From: Microcoleus sp. bin48.metabat.b7b8b9.023
GTDB lineage: Bacteria > Cyanobacteriota > Cyanobacteriia > Cyanobacteriales > Microcoleaceae
Assembly (NCBI RefSeq): GCF_013299185.1
Contig: NZ_JAAFKG010000003.1
Span: 124,001-188,000, forward strand
Reading direction: 5' to 3'
DNA: 64,000 bases
Shown one piece after another: positions 47,075-57,062 of this stretch (position 1 is the first letter of the stretch; each line of letters starts with the position of its first letter). The notes under the pieces were generated by a model. That model was not told the origin of the DNA. It made no database searches and saw only the letters and a program-made list of their open reading frames with translations. Made by a program: the position numbers and the translations under genes.

Positions 47075-47538
47075 AAGTTTTAAGTAGAAATTGTTAAAAA
47101 ATAGACGATCGCTGGCAGACTTATTAATCCTAGGTCTTTAAATGCCCAAGAGCTTACTTCACTGGCTGTAGTTCCCAATCCCGACCAAAGTTAGCATTTT
47201 ACGTTTTTTTGAGCAACTTTGAGAAATTGAATTTTTTCCAAGTCAAGCAGGGACAACCTCTAACTCAATGCAGGGACAAACCCCCTGCGGTTGCTTTGCG
47301 ATCGACCCCTAAACCCCGTCCGCAAAGAGAAACCGCAGGAGATTTGCTGCTAAATTCTTTCTGACTGTGAGGACAACTGCTTTCCTACCAACTGCCTTCC
47401 TACCACAAATCAACTGTCAACTGTCAACTGCCAACTGTCAACTGTCAACTGTCAACTGTCAACTGTCAACTGTCAACTGTCAACTGTCAACTGCCAACTG
47501 TCAATTGATTAACGCTGTCAACTGTCAACTGTCAACTG
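47075..47538. other. Intergenic region ending in TCAACTG heptamers
   Basis: At least 18 tandem TCAACTG units lie between 47408 and 47545, with one interruption (ATTGATTAACGC near 47505). The remaining 300 bp show no gene. The array supplies the stop region of the YqeY gene. Confidence 0.7.
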
Positions 47539-47997
47539 TCAACTGTTCAGCTTTGCTTTCACCATCTCTTGAATTCTGTTACCATCTGCTTTGCCTTTAA
47601 GCTGCTGCATAGCCTTGCCCATCACCTTGCCCATATCTTTGGCAGAAGTAGCGCCCACCGAAGCAATCACCTCGTCAACCACTTGACTCACCTCTTCATC
47701 AGACATCTGCGCCGGCAAATACTCTTCTAGAATTGCCAACTCCGCTTCCTCTTGTACCACTAAGTCCTCGCGGCCGCCTTTGCGGTATTGATCGATCGAA
47801 TCCCGGCGCTGTTTCGCTATCTGCATCAAAATTTCCAATTCTTGAGCTTCTGTCAGCGTCTCTTGCCCGGAGGGACGGAGGCTGACTTCTTTTTCGAGAA
47901 TAACTTTCTTGATGCCACGAACAGTTTCCAAGCGAACTTTGTCCTTGGACTTCATCGCTGCTTTGATTTCTGCGTCAATACGTTCTCTTAAGCTCAT
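47539..47997 (-). CDS. GatB/YqeY domain protein
   Basis: A 152-residue YqeY-like protein: MSLRERIDAEIKAAMKSKDK, LETVRGIKKVILEKEV, LEEYLPAQMSDEEVSQVVDE and VMGKAMQQLKGKADGNRIQE. YqeY resembles the tail domain of GatB, the amidotransferase that makes Gln-tRNA or Asn-tRNA; freestanding copies have an unproven tRNA-related role. Length is standard. The last codons (LNS, stop) lie at the edge of the heptamer array. Confidence 0.92.
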   Translation of the reverse strand: MSLRERIDAEIKAAMKSKDKVRLETVRGIKKVILEKEVSLRPSGQETLTEAQELEILMQIAKQRRDSIDQYRKGGREDLVVQEEAELAILEEYLPAQMSDEEVSQVVDEVIASVGATSAKDMGKVMGKAMQQLKGKADGNRIQEMVKAKLNS

Positions 47998-48499
47998 CGA
48001 TGTCTACCTTGCTTTGCTATATCAAAAATCAGGAGTATGCTTCCGATTCTTAACTTTTTTTACAGTATTTTGCAAGTTTATTGCCTGTTGGTGGCGTTTC
48101 GATCGTCTTGCACCCGGATGGCTTCGGTGAGAGACAGTCTATTTGGGGCGGCAGCACCTAGAGTACAGGCGCGGGCATTGATGCCAAACAAAATTTTTAG
48201 GCCTCGGGCCATGCGCTGCGGGCGTTCTGACATTGCCGAAACCCTTGATTTTAGTGCTTCTTCCTCGCCGTCTTGCTTTTTGGGTCTTGCTTCTTCCCTC
48301 TTCCCTCTTGCTTCTTCCCTCTGTGCACAGCCCGCCATAAACTCTGTTTATGGGAGATATTTCTGCAAGTCATTTTTCGTTCGCCTAAGTTAACACTTGC
48401 CGCCACCCCGAAAGTTAAATCTCTCCAAATATTGGCTGAACATTTCTAATTTCAGATGGTAAGATGGCGATTAAATAAACGTCTTGCAAGAGGCCTGCT
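47998..48499. other. Intergenic region upstream of prs
   Basis: No supported gene is seen. A purine/pyrimidine-biased tandem stretch CTTCTTCCCTCTTCCCTCTT lies near 48286-48322. Open frames on both strands overlap here without family features. Confidence 0.4.
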
Positions 48500-49492
48500 G
48501 TGATCCGTTCTGCTACTTTACCGCTTCCGCTTCCCGAGCCGCCGGTTTCTGCTCACGACCGTCTGCGGCTGTTCTCCGGTTCTGCTAATGTTCCCCTCGC
48601 CCAAGAGGTGGCTCGCTATCTGGGGATCGATTTGGGGCCGATGGTTCGCAAGCGGTTCGCTGATGGGGAACTCTACGTTCAAATTCAAGAATCGATTCGG
48701 GGTTGCGATGTTTACTTAATTCAGCCTACTTGCTGTCCGGTGAACGATCGCCTCATGGAATTATTAATTATGATCGATGCTTGTCGTCGCGCTTCGGCAA
48801 GACAAGTTACTGCTGTGATTCCCTACTACGGATATGCTAGAGCAGACCGCAAAACGGCCGGAAGAGAGTCGATTACTGCAAAGTTGGTGGCTAATTTGAT
48901 TACTGAAGCTGGGGCCGGTCGCATTTTGGGGATGGATTTGCACTCAGCTCAGATTCAAGGTTATTTTGACATTCCTTTCGACCATGTTTACGGTTCGCCG
49001 GTGCTGTTGGATTATCTGGCAAGCAAGCAGTTGACGGATATTGTTGTGGTTTCGCCGGATGTTGGCGGAGTCGCTAGAGCGAGAGCTTTTGCCAAAAAGC
49101 TTGGCGATGCTCCCCTGGCAATTATTGACAAGCGCCGCCAAGCTCACAACGTCGCTGAAGTGATGAACGTCATCGGGGATGTCAAGGGCAAAACAGCCGT
49201 GTTGGTGGACGACATGATCGATACTGCGGGGACGATTACCGAAGGCGCCAGATTGTTGCGCCGCCAAGGTGCGAGACAGGTATATGCTTGTGCTACTCAT
49301 GCAGTTTTTTCACCTCCGGCGATCGAGCGTTTGTCTAGCGGAGTTTTGGAAGAGGTAATTGTTACAAATACAATTCCCGTACCTGAAGAGAACCGATTCA
49401 AGCAGTTGACGGTGCTTTCGGTAGCGAATTTGCTGGGCGAAACTATTTGGCGGATTCACGAAGATAGTTCTGTTAGCAGTATGTTCCGCTAG
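48500..49492 (+). CDS. prs: Ribose-phosphate pyrophosphokinase
   Basis: A 330-residue PRPP synthetase, which transfers pyrophosphate from ATP to ribose 5-phosphate for nucleotide, His and Trp synthesis. The start is GTG (MIRSATLPLPLPEPP). Key motifs: LFSGSANVPLAQEVARYLG, FADGELYVQIQESIRG, IPYYGYARADRKTAGRESI, MDLHSAQIQGYFDIPFDHVY and the PRPP loop VLVDDMIDTAGTITEGARLL. All are complete. A strong terminator-like hairpin follows. Confidence 0.95.
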   Translation: MIRSATLPLPLPEPPVSAHDRLRLFSGSANVPLAQEVARYLGIDLGPMVRKRFADGELYVQIQESIRGCDVYLIQPTCCPVNDRLMELLIMIDACRRASARQVTAVIPYYGYARADRKTAGRESITAKLVANLITEAGAGRILGMDLHSAQIQGYFDIPFDHVYGSPVLLDYLASKQLTDIVVVSPDVGGVARARAFAKKLGDAPLAIIDKRRQAHNVAEVMNVIGDVKGKTAVLVDDMIDTAGTITEGARLLRRQGARQVYACATHAVFSPPAIERLSSGVLEEVIVTNTIPVPEENRFKQLTVLSVANLLGETIWRIHEDSSVSSMFR

Positions 49493-49525
49493 CTAGAGAA
49501 AGCACGTTTTCAATATTTGTTTTAG

Positions 49526-49562
49526 GGTGCGTTACACGCTTGTTAACGCACCATTTTTTTTG
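49526..49562 (+). terminator. Rho-independent terminator after prs
   Basis: GGTGCGTTA and TAACGCACC form a 9-bp stem around a 9-nt loop, followed by ATTTTTTTT. It lies 34 bp after the prs stop. The GGGTGCGTT core also resembles repeats at 51421-51487, so it may be repeat-derived. Confidence 0.75.
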
Positions 49563-49685
49563 TAGATTGCGCTCTTTCCCGCAATAAATATCGTTTCCAC
49601 AGGCATCCGAATCATAATATGTTTCCTGTAGTGCGATCGTCCCCGCTCGCGATCGTAACAGCAGATGCGATCGCATTGCAGTATC

Positions 49686-49792
49686 ATATCAAATCCGGTA
49701 GCATCGTCCTGTATTAATCTCTCTATTCTCTCTCTGTGCCCTCTGCGCCCTCTGCGGTTAAATCATTCCGATGCAACCGGAAACGATATCAT
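49686..49792. mobile_element. 107-bp repeat with ATATCAAATCCGG / CCGGAAACGATAT ends
   Basis: Uninterrupted copy of the repeat also found inverted at 32525-32760. It contains CTCTGTGCCCTCTGCGCCCT and ends GGAAACGATATCAT. Confidence 0.75.
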
Positions 49793-49929
49793 CCGATCTA
49801 ACCGGAGTCGATCGCGCTTGAGATCGCTGGAACAACAAATGGTAAAATTCTATCTTGTTGTCTTAAGACCGCGACTTTTTCATCTTCTAGAGATGTCTGA
49901 CCAAAATAAGGGGTAAATAGGGAAAAACT

Positions 49930-51162
49930 ATGAAACATTCACTGGTACGAGCAGCGGCCGCCTTTGTCGGTTCAGCAATTTTAACACTCGGGGCGATCGC
50001 TCCGGCGAAAGCATATAGTTTTGACGAAACCGAAATTAACCAAGATCGAGTAATTGCGATCGCCCAACCGGGCGGTTTGACCGGCTACCAATTACTCATA
50101 GTAGAACAAGTCACAGACAGACGGAAGTGCTGGAGCGAAAGCGGTTCTAATCCCGTGACAGTCGATCCGTTATTAGCTACTTTTGACTTCACCGGCATTT
50201 GCGGCCGCGCCACAGACAGCAACGGCTTTTCCATTCGCATGGCCGGCACCGATTTAGCATTAAAATACAGCCTAATCTTGCAAAGTGTTGATGGCAATGT
50301 GCTATTAATGGGAATTCCCAGCGATCCGAACGGTAAAGCGATAATTATCGGCCGCACCAACGGCAATACTAACGGCTTTATGAAAATCACTCTCGATCCG
50401 GCTTGGCGCTTTAGTAAAAGAACTTATCAAGGGAAAGTATTAGGTCACTTTTATTTCACTAGCAGTCAAGCCGCACCGGGAGAAATCGGAAATACTGGCG
50501 GAAATACTGGCGGAAATACCGGCGGAAATACCGGCGGAAATACCGGAGGCAATACTGGCTCTTCTACATTCAGAGATATTGCTACTGATATCTACGCTCC
50601 CGAAATTAAAGAAGCTGTGGGCCTTGGGTTTGTCGCCGGCTTTGCTCAAGATAATACATTTCGGCCGCAGCTTGCCGTTACGCGAGAGCAATTGGTATCT
50701 TTAGTATTGGAATCATTGAAAGGAATCCAAGGTGCTAACATCACATTTCCTAACAATGTTTCTACTCGGCCTTATAGCGACGTTGATAGCACGCGTTGGA
50801 GTGCCGGAAAAGTTCAATTTGCGCGGGACAATAAAATAGTTAGCGGCTATCAAGATGGAACTTTTAAACCTATGCAGTCAGTGACTCGCGCTGAATTGAT
50901 GGCGGTGCTGCGGAGAGCATCAGAATTTGGTTTGTCGGCGCGGGGAATGCAGCCAAATTTAGTTGGAAAAGAGCCGCCTAAAACTTTTTCAGACACTCAA
51001 AATCATTGGGCGGCTGCGATTATTACTCAAATGTCTGCTTATTGTTCTGTTGCTTCCGCTGTTAACGAAGTTGGAACTCGTTTTGCTCCCGATGATGCGG
51101 CAAAGCGGAATTACGCGGCGGCAGCTACTTTGCGGATGCTGAAGTGCGTTAAAGCTCAGTAA
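49930..51162 (+). CDS. DUF3747 protein with S-layer homology domains
   Basis: A 410-residue exported protein. The signal peptide (about 1-29) is LVRAAAAFVGSAILTLGAIA ending PAKA. A DUF3747-type beta domain follows (about 30-178: TDRRKCWSESG, TFDFTGICGRATDSNGFSIR). Then comes a GGNT-repeat linker (GNTGGNTGGNTGG, about 187-212). Three SLH repeats complete the protein (about 215-265 FRDIATDIYAPEIKEAVGLG, 275-335 PYSDVDSTRWSAGKVQFARD, 355-408 TFSDTQNHWAAAIITQ). SLH domains bind wall-linked polymers, so the protein is expected at the cell surface or outer envelope. It stands alone. Confidence 0.88.
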   Translation: MKHSLVRAAAAFVGSAILTLGAIAPAKAYSFDETEINQDRVIAIAQPGGLTGYQLLIVEQVTDRRKCWSESGSNPVTVDPLLATFDFTGICGRATDSNGFSIRMAGTDLALKYSLILQSVDGNVLLMGIPSDPNGKAIIIGRTNGNTNGFMKITLDPAWRFSKRTYQGKVLGHFYFTSSQAAPGEIGNTGGNTGGNTGGNTGGNTGGNTGSSTFRDIATDIYAPEIKEAVGLGFVAGFAQDNTFRPQLAVTREQLVSLVLESLKGIQGANITFPNNVSTRPYSDVDSTRWSAGKVQFARDNKIVSGYQDGTFKPMQSVTRAELMAVLRRASEFGLSARGMQPNLVGKEPPKTFSDTQNHWAAAIITQMSAYCSVASAVNEVGTRFAPDDAAKRNYAAAATLRMLKCVKAQ

Positions 51163-51604
51163 ACAGTTGACAGTTGACAGTTGACAGTTGACAGCGAAGT
51201 GATAAGAACGGAGATTTAAATTCCGTTCTTATCACAATCTGCCTAAAGGCAGGTGCTTCAAAGTATTTGTAGGGTGCGGATCCATCGACAATCTCTCGCA
51301 TTCAATTAACAATCTAATGGCGACGCACCATAGTATTTGTAGGGTGCGGATCCATGGACAATCTCTCGCATTCAATTAACAATCTGATGGATCCGCACCT
51401 TATACAATAGTCAGTGATTATTGTAGGGTGCGTCAGTTAGAAAACCTAATTTTTGCATAGTAAATCTAAAACTGACGCACCCTACAAGATTGGGAGAGAA
51501 TATGCGGACTGAAGTCCTCACTACGAACTGGTTTGTAGTGAGGACTTCAGTCCGCATCTTACTTGTTTTCTGACTGGTTTGTAGTGAGGACTTCAGTCCG
51601 CATC
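51163..51604. repeat. Dense repeat region
   Basis: TGACAGT heptamers (51163-51195) come first. Then two copies of GGTGCGGATCCAT...GACAATCTCTCGCATTC (51273 and 51343-51399), the second with matching inverted ends. A perfect 18-bp inverted repeat TTGTAGGGTGCGTCAGTT lies at 51421-51487. GAGGACTTCAGTCCGCATC units follow at about 51538 and 51584. No gene. Confidence 0.85.
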
Positions 51605-52528
51605 TTACTTGTTTTCTGACTCTATTTCCTTGCGTTTCTTCTTTGATGTCTGTTTGCGAGTTTTAGGAACCGGGATTGTTTCTGACTCGGGCTGTGCGAT
51701 TTCTTCTGTTGATTTGCACAATTCATTCAATAACAATTTCTGCTGAGATTCGAGTTCATTTAGCCGATTCGATGCGGTTTCTAATATTTGCTTTCCTTGT
51801 CGGAGTTGAATCGTAGTTTTATTTTCGATCGCATCCTGCAACACAAAAACTGATACAATTTGCCAAATCTCCACATCATCGCCGATGACATCGCACTTAG
51901 AGACGATTTTGCCGTTTTCGGGGACGTGAATCCCTAAGTCGGAAGCTTGGATCAGCGGCTGGATTTCTGCTATGCTTAAGTCCGCAAGGTCGGTAATTTT
52001 ATGTTCGAGAGATACGAAGTCTGCTAAATCTGGTAAGTTGATTGATTCTGCGGGTAAAGCGTCGAACTTGAAGGTGAGAGTTTGGTTTAACGGATCGGAA
52101 ATGGCGTAAATTGATTGAATGTGCGATCGACTAACTGCACTTTTATCAAAAAAATCTTGGCCTAAAGGCGCGATCCTCTCCGAGGGCTTCGCTAACGCAA
52201 TTTTACCATTTTCCGCCACCTCCAAAATCTCCAAATTAACCAAATTCGTCGCCGCAGTCTTCACAAAAACCCGATCCAACCCCAGCAAATCCGCCAACTC
52301 CTGCAAAGTCGGCGCGGGTTCAAACTCAACGCCCGCACGCAAAATAAACTCTTCCAATACATTAAACTCGCGGGGTTCGCTAATCGCCACCTCCAGCGGA
52401 GTTTGGCGAATTGCAAAGCGGAATTCACGTGCCGCCAACACCGACAAATCAGGGTTTTGTTGCTCAATTTGTGCAGCTAGCGAACTTAAATTCGCGTCAA
52501 TTTGTTTAGCTGAGGATGCTAGCAACAT
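51605..52528 (-). CDS. Hypothetical protein translationally coupled to the SF1 helicase
   Basis: 307 residues, no family recognised. The ATG at 52528 lies inside the helicase gene in another frame (23-bp overlap), so the two are co-translated and probably work together. Residues about 70-120 (PTLQELADLLGLDRVFVKTA, ATNLVNLEILEVAENGKIAL) look like a winged helix. A beta-rich middle part follows, then a coiled coil (about 235-275, QILETASNRLNELESQQKLL) and a very basic tail (RKQTSKKKRKEIESENK). A DNA-binding accessory factor for the helicase is inferred from these features. Confidence 0.75.
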   Translation of the reverse strand: MLLASSAKQIDANLSSLAAQIEQQNPDLSVLAAREFRFAIRQTPLEVAISEPREFNVLEEFILRAGVEFEPAPTLQELADLLGLDRVFVKTAATNLVNLEILEVAENGKIALAKPSERIAPLGQDFFDKSAVSRSHIQSIYAISDPLNQTLTFKFDALPAESINLPDLADFVSLEHKITDLADLSIAEIQPLIQASDLGIHVPENGKIVSKCDVIGDDVEIWQIVSVFVLQDAIENKTTIQLRQGKQILETASNRLNELESQQKLLLNELCKSTEEIAQPESETIPVPKTRKQTSKKKRKEIESENK

Positions 52529-55500
52529 CTACAAAACCTCCAAAATAACGCACAATTTTTGAAACTTCCTGATACATTTTTCCGACAGTACCTGTTTGTT
52601 GCGTAAATAAATCGTGACAGCCGACAACTACCAGCAATTCTTGAGCGCGAGAAAAAGCCACATTCACCCGTTCCGGTTCCTTAGCAAATCCAATATCCCC
52701 TCTAATATTATTGCACACTGTGCTGACCACAATCACAGGTCTTTCCATTCCTTGAAATATGTCAACCGTACCTGTGCGGATACTCAGAGATGGAAATTTT
52801 TCTGGTTCTATTTTATCTTGAATTAACCTCAATTGAGCGCCATAAAAAGTTATGATTCCGATTTCTTTCGGCGGTTCACCGTCAACAACCTTGGGATGCC
52901 AAGCTGTTTCCATTTGCTGACACAAACGTTCAATTGCATCAACTTCCTTGACATTCAAGCGCGAGGTTCCATTTTTTTCTTCTTCAAACCCTTGTCCGAT
53001 TGGTGTCTTTACCCACAGGATGTGATTGGTATCTTGAATGATTTTACCTGCGAGATGGTGCGCGCGCCTTGTGTCTGCTTCCAAAATCCCGCAGTTGAGC
53101 TTTTGCTGGTAAAACTGATTGATTGCGCCCATGATTTGCGGGTGCATTCGGTACTGAGTTGTCAGCATTTTTTTTATACCGTCGTCAGCCTTTTCAAACA
53201 ATATTTTAAACAGCGATTCTTTGATAAAGCTAAGTTCATCTCCGGTACAACCGATGTCTTCGGCGATGTCGTCGATTGTACTTTGATTAAACATCGGTGG
53301 CAATTGTCTGTGATCGCCCACTAATACTAATTTTCTGCCCTTCAAAGCTGGAATTAATAACTCTGGCGGAGTGCATTTACTTACTTCGTCAATGATAACT
53401 GCATCAAAGCTGGGAAAGTTTTTGCTAAAATCAAAGCTGGCAGCTTGCACGCAGGTAATGCCGATGACGTTCGCGTTGTCAATATAAATTTGTTTTAAAT
53501 CATTGCGGTCTTTTTCAGATGGATTGCGGAGTTTTTCTATCCAATCTGTGACAAAGTTTTTAGAACGATTTAGGGCTGTTTCTTCTCGTTCTAATTCCCG
53601 CTGCCAATGTTTGAACAATCGCTTGATTTTGCTTAAAAAATCTACGCTGAACAATCCGGTACTGGGAACTTCTATTTGGTATTTAGTTGGGATATTTTGC
53701 CATGCTGATTTCCACCAAGTTCTCTCTACGATTAATTCTGCTGTGGGCTGCTTTTGTTGCAGTTGAGCCGTAATCTCGCTCAATTCTGTTTGAAGTGTCG
53801 CGAGTTCCTCCTGGGCAGTTGTAGCGGCAATTTGCAGCGGGGATAATTGTTCGTCAAGAGTAGTTTTGATAACTTCCAAAATCCCGAACGGATCTAAGTC
53901 GGTGATTGATTTTTCAAGCTGAATAACGCTGGCTTTCCAAGTCTCAACTTGCTTGAAAAACTGCTGCGGTTGTTCCCAAATATTCGACTTTTGCGCGAGA
54001 TATTGTTGGGCGAGAATTCGCAACTTGTCTGGAACCTTTGACTGTTCGACAATTGCTTGCAATTGATTCGTAACTTCGCTAATTTTTAAGTTCGCCTCTT
54101 GCTGCGCGGCTTCTACTTGAAGTTGGGCGGCGGATATTTGTTGTTGGCTGACACTTTGACCGATTTTATCTAATAACTGTTGCTGTTTAATTAGTTGTTG
54201 TTCGGTTTCGGTTTTCAGGGGAACTATGCACTGACGGGCGTTGCCGAGAATAGTATGCAGCAATTCTTTGACTAGCCGATCGAAAGTTTCTTGAATCTGA
54301 TTGGGCTGCAATGATTGACTGTAAAATTGTTGGATGTTAGCTAAGAAAGTGTCAGCTTTTTCGAGGATGAATTTGCGCTGGCTTTGACTAACTTGGGCGT
54401 AGCTGGCGAAGTCTTTGGCTAGTTGTTGCCATTGCGCCCGATCGCCCGCAGCGAGCACGATCGGCATTTGAATCAAATTTAGGTGCAAAAAGTCGCTAAA
54501 CCGGAACTGCTGTCCTTGAATGTCCTTAAAACCCGCGCTGGCTTCATGGGCGATCGCCTTTTGCAGCCGTTCCAAATCGGGCAAACTGACTTTACACTTC
54601 GGCGGGACGATCGGCAATTTGAGCGATCGGGCAATTTTCAAAAGTCCTGCGGGCAATTCTACCATATCATCTGTCAGCATCGCGCCCGTTTCCCAGCAAG
54701 ATTGCACAACAGTATAAAGTCGCGTATCCGCCGTCTCAATCCACTCTGCAACGGCGACAACAACGGCGGCAATTTCCGCTTTTCGCAGTTCCAAATTACT
54801 GATTTTCTGTTCGAGATTGTGGCGGTGTGTCTGATTTTGTTTGTCGCCCAACTCGAGTTGATTCACCACATCCGACATCTGGCGCGACGCCCGCAGCGAC
54901 TCCACAACCGCTGACATCGCGTGACAAACTTCCTGGGCGCGATCGCCCGCCGTCTTAAATTCGGATAATTGCCCTGCTACAGTTTCCCGCAACCAAACCG
55001 CAATCCCAAACGCGCCGCAACTAGGGCGATCCAATCCTATTTGAATAGTATGGCTGACGCAAATCCGCACATTTGCCATAAAGTTTTCGACTAAAACATT
55101 GCCTTCAGAATAAGGTTTTAGTTTCGGCATAAACTCGGAAACTTCCGAAGACTCCCAGTTAATCTCCGGCGCAGCCAGTAAATTTGCCAGCCCGTCAACC
55201 AAAGATGCAATCTCGCTTTTAGCAGTTAAACTTAATTGATACGCTGCTGATTGCGCGGTCAACTTTTCCTCAACCTCCGCCTTCCCATCGTGCAGGTGTT
55301 TTTGTTCCTTAAAAAAAGCTCTCTCGGCGGCCGAGTAGGCGTTAAATCTGTCGAAATCTGCCAGCAACCGCTGTAAAGATGTGACATTAATCTGGCGCTG
55401 CGACAGTTGTTGTTCGCAATCAGTCGCCGTATTTTGCAGCCAATTGCCGATCGCATTTTCCTCTAAAAACGGCTGGCCTTCCTCCTGCACCTTATGGGCT

Positions 55501-56834
55501 TTTCCCTTCCGCAAAGCCCGAATTGCCGGATTGTGCACCAACCGACTCAAAGCATTATCAACGGCTAAATTAGCTTGGGAAGCAATCAAAGTTTTCCCGC
55601 CTTGACGCGCAATTTGATAGCAAATTTCCGCAATCACCGTCGTTTTTCCGGTTCCCGGCGGCCCTTGAATTAAAATTAAATCCCGCGCCGACAGCACCAT
55701 TTCTACAGCGGCGAGTTGGTCGTCGTTAGCATTCCGATTTAATAAGTCTTCCCGATCCAATTTTACCAGCTTGTCGGGAATTCTCGCCTCGGAAGAGTCA
55801 AATAAAAACTCGCTTAAATAGGGATTTTGAGCGCGGCCATCCGCCAGCATTTTTAAAGCTTTCTTTTTGCGATCGATCTGACTGATATCGCCCGCCGCCT
55901 CGAAATACAAAAATCCTTGTTTGGGAAGTTGATATCTGCCGCCCGCCATGCGATCGCCCAAATCAACATCCAACTTAATCCGTAACTTACCACGTTCAAA
56001 GTCAATTTCGGCAATACTACCCAAAGTCTCGCCATCGCGACTGCTTCTGCTTCCAGGCGGCGAATCAAACAAAATAATGTCTTCATTTCTGGCTTGTTTC
56101 AGCCTTTCGCGAAAGTCGCCGACTTGTAAGGGATTCTCCTCGTAGCCGTCAAGAGTTGCCGAATTGCGATCGATTTCAAAAGTAACGATTTTGAAGCCGG
56201 AACCGTAGTTGTGCGCGCGGAAAGGTACGCAAAATTGACGCGCTTCCGCGATGCGTTTTTCGACATTTAAGAAAGTGTGCCAAACTTTTAATTGTTCGGT
56301 TGTTGGTATGTGTCTGTCGTCCCAAAAAGGCATTTGTTGGACGCGGGCGATCGACTTTGCGGGAATTGGCGAGCGACTTTTCGACACAAGTCGCAATTGC
56401 AACGGCAAAGAATAGCCATCTTTTCTACCTCTAGGAATCGCTACCAAACCAGCATCCAGGAATTTCAACCCGCCGATTCCATCTTCTGTGCGTACAGTTG
56501 CTAGCAGGCGCAAAGTGCGATTCCCTTCGGGATAGCTTCGCTTCACGGCTTTTTGCAGCAATTCGGGTAATTTAAAATCATCTCCATCGGTAGCAAGAAT
56601 CAATTCCCAGATTTCCTCTTCCGAAAATCTCTCATTTACCTTTTGGCGGCGCACGTAGAAAAGACTGGGGGATTTACCGGCTATTTCCGACATCAGAAGT
56701 TCCGCCCTATCTCTGCATTCCCAATCGCAATATTTCGCTAAAGCTGCTTCTCCTTCAACTTGGCCAATAAATTTACTAATCGTGCGATCGCCACTAAATT
56801 TATATCCCCAATCTTCTGCTACTAAAGATGGCAT
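52506..56834 (-). CDS. Large SF1 (Upf1/Dna2-type) helicase with coiled-coil insertion
   Basis: 1442 residues. An N-terminal region of about 380 residues without a named domain precedes the first RecA-like domain: Walker A IQGPPGTGKTTVIAE (Lys397) and the Ia-type motif TLIASQANLAVDNALSRLV. A long helical/coiled-coil insertion follows (about 440-1090). Then Walker B AVIIDEVSKCTP (Asp1149-Glu1150), LVGDHRQLPPMF, QYRMHPQIMG, TVDIFQGMERPVIVVSTVC and RVNVAFSRAQELLVVVG complete superfamily 1B motifs. It should be an active 5'-3' DNA or RNA helicase. The large coiled coil between the ATPase halves recalls helicases in defence or repair systems, but no nuclease domain is seen. Confidence 0.9.
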   Translation of the reverse strand: MPSLVAEDWGYKFSGDRTISKFIGQVEGEAALAKYCDWECRDRAELLMSEIAGKSPSLFYVRRQKVNERFSEEEIWELILATDGDDFKLPELLQKAVKRSYPEGNRTLRLLATVRTEDGIGGLKFLDAGLVAIPRGRKDGYSLPLQLRLVSKSRSPIPAKSIARVQQMPFWDDRHIPTTEQLKVWHTFLNVEKRIAEARQFCVPFRAHNYGSGFKIVTFEIDRNSATLDGYEENPLQVGDFRERLKQARNEDIILFDSPPGSRSSRDGETLGSIAEIDFERGKLRIKLDVDLGDRMAGGRYQLPKQGFLYFEAAGDISQIDRKKKALKMLADGRAQNPYLSEFLFDSSEARIPDKLVKLDREDLLNRNANDDQLAAVEMVLSARDLILIQGPPGTGKTTVIAEICYQIARQGGKTLIASQANLAVDNALSRLVHNPAIRALRKGKAHKVQEEGQPFLEENAIGNWLQNTATDCEQQLSQRQINVTSLQRLLADFDRFNAYSAAERAFFKEQKHLHDGKAEVEEKLTAQSAAYQLSLTAKSEIASLVDGLANLLAAPEINWESSEVSEFMPKLKPYSEGNVLVENFMANVRICVSHTIQIGLDRPSCGAFGIAVWLRETVAGQLSEFKTAGDRAQEVCHAMSAVVESLRASRQMSDVVNQLELGDKQNQTHRHNLEQKISNLELRKAEIAAVVVAVAEWIETADTRLYTVVQSCWETGAMLTDDMVELPAGLLKIARSLKLPIVPPKCKVSLPDLERLQKAIAHEASAGFKDIQGQQFRFSDFLHLNLIQMPIVLAAGDRAQWQQLAKDFASYAQVSQSQRKFILEKADTFLANIQQFYSQSLQPNQIQETFDRLVKELLHTILGNARQCIVPLKTETEQQLIKQQQLLDKIGQSVSQQQISAAQLQVEAAQQEANLKISEVTNQLQAIVEQSKVPDKLRILAQQYLAQKSNIWEQPQQFFKQVETWKASVIQLEKSITDLDPFGILEVIKTTLDEQLSPLQIAATTAQEELATLQTELSEITAQLQQKQPTAELIVERTWWKSAWQNIPTKYQIEVPSTGLFSVDFLSKIKRLFKHWQRELEREETALNRSKNFVTDWIEKLRNPSEKDRNDLKQIYIDNANVIGITCVQAASFDFSKNFPSFDAVIIDEVSKCTPPELLIPALKGRKLVLVGDHRQLPPMFNQSTIDDIAEDIGCTGDELSFIKESLFKILFEKADDGIKKMLTTQYRMHPQIMGAINQFYQQKLNCGILEADTRRAHHLAGKIIQDTNHILWVKTPIGQGFEEEKNGTSRLNVKEVDAIERLCQQMETAWHPKVVDGEPPKEIGIITFYGAQLRLIQDKIEPEKFPSLSIRTGTVDIFQGMERPVIVVSTVCNNIRGDIGFAKEPERVNVAFSRAQELLVVVGCHDLFTQQTGTVGKMYQEVSKIVRYFGGFVDVASILS

Positions 56835-57062
56835 ATTTTGATTTTAGATTTTGGATTTTAGATTTGAGATTGGATTTAAGATTAGCATATTGGAAGACTG
56901 GGCGGTTAGAAACCGCGTCTATACAGGCGAAACCCAAGGTGGTTTTACAGTCATCAGAGAATTAGGTACGTTGTTGGGCTTGAGCCTCCTTTATATATAC
57001 GCCTAAAGAGGGCTGAAGCCCAACAACGTACCTTTGTTAATTCTGCACAATAAAATCAAAAG
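56835..57062. repeat. GATTTTA heptamers and GGTACGTTGTTGGGCTT inverted repeat
   Basis: GATTTTAGATTTTGGATTTT-type units lie just upstream of the helicase start (56837-56885). Arms AGGTACGTTGTTGGGCTT (56964) and AAGCCCAACAACGTACCT (to 57033) form a perfect 18-bp inverted repeat. Confidence 0.8.

Noticed and set aside
48037-48393. Overlapping frames on both strands upstream of prs
   Set aside because: Both depend on a simple CTTCTTCCCTC-type tandem stretch and show no conserved motif.
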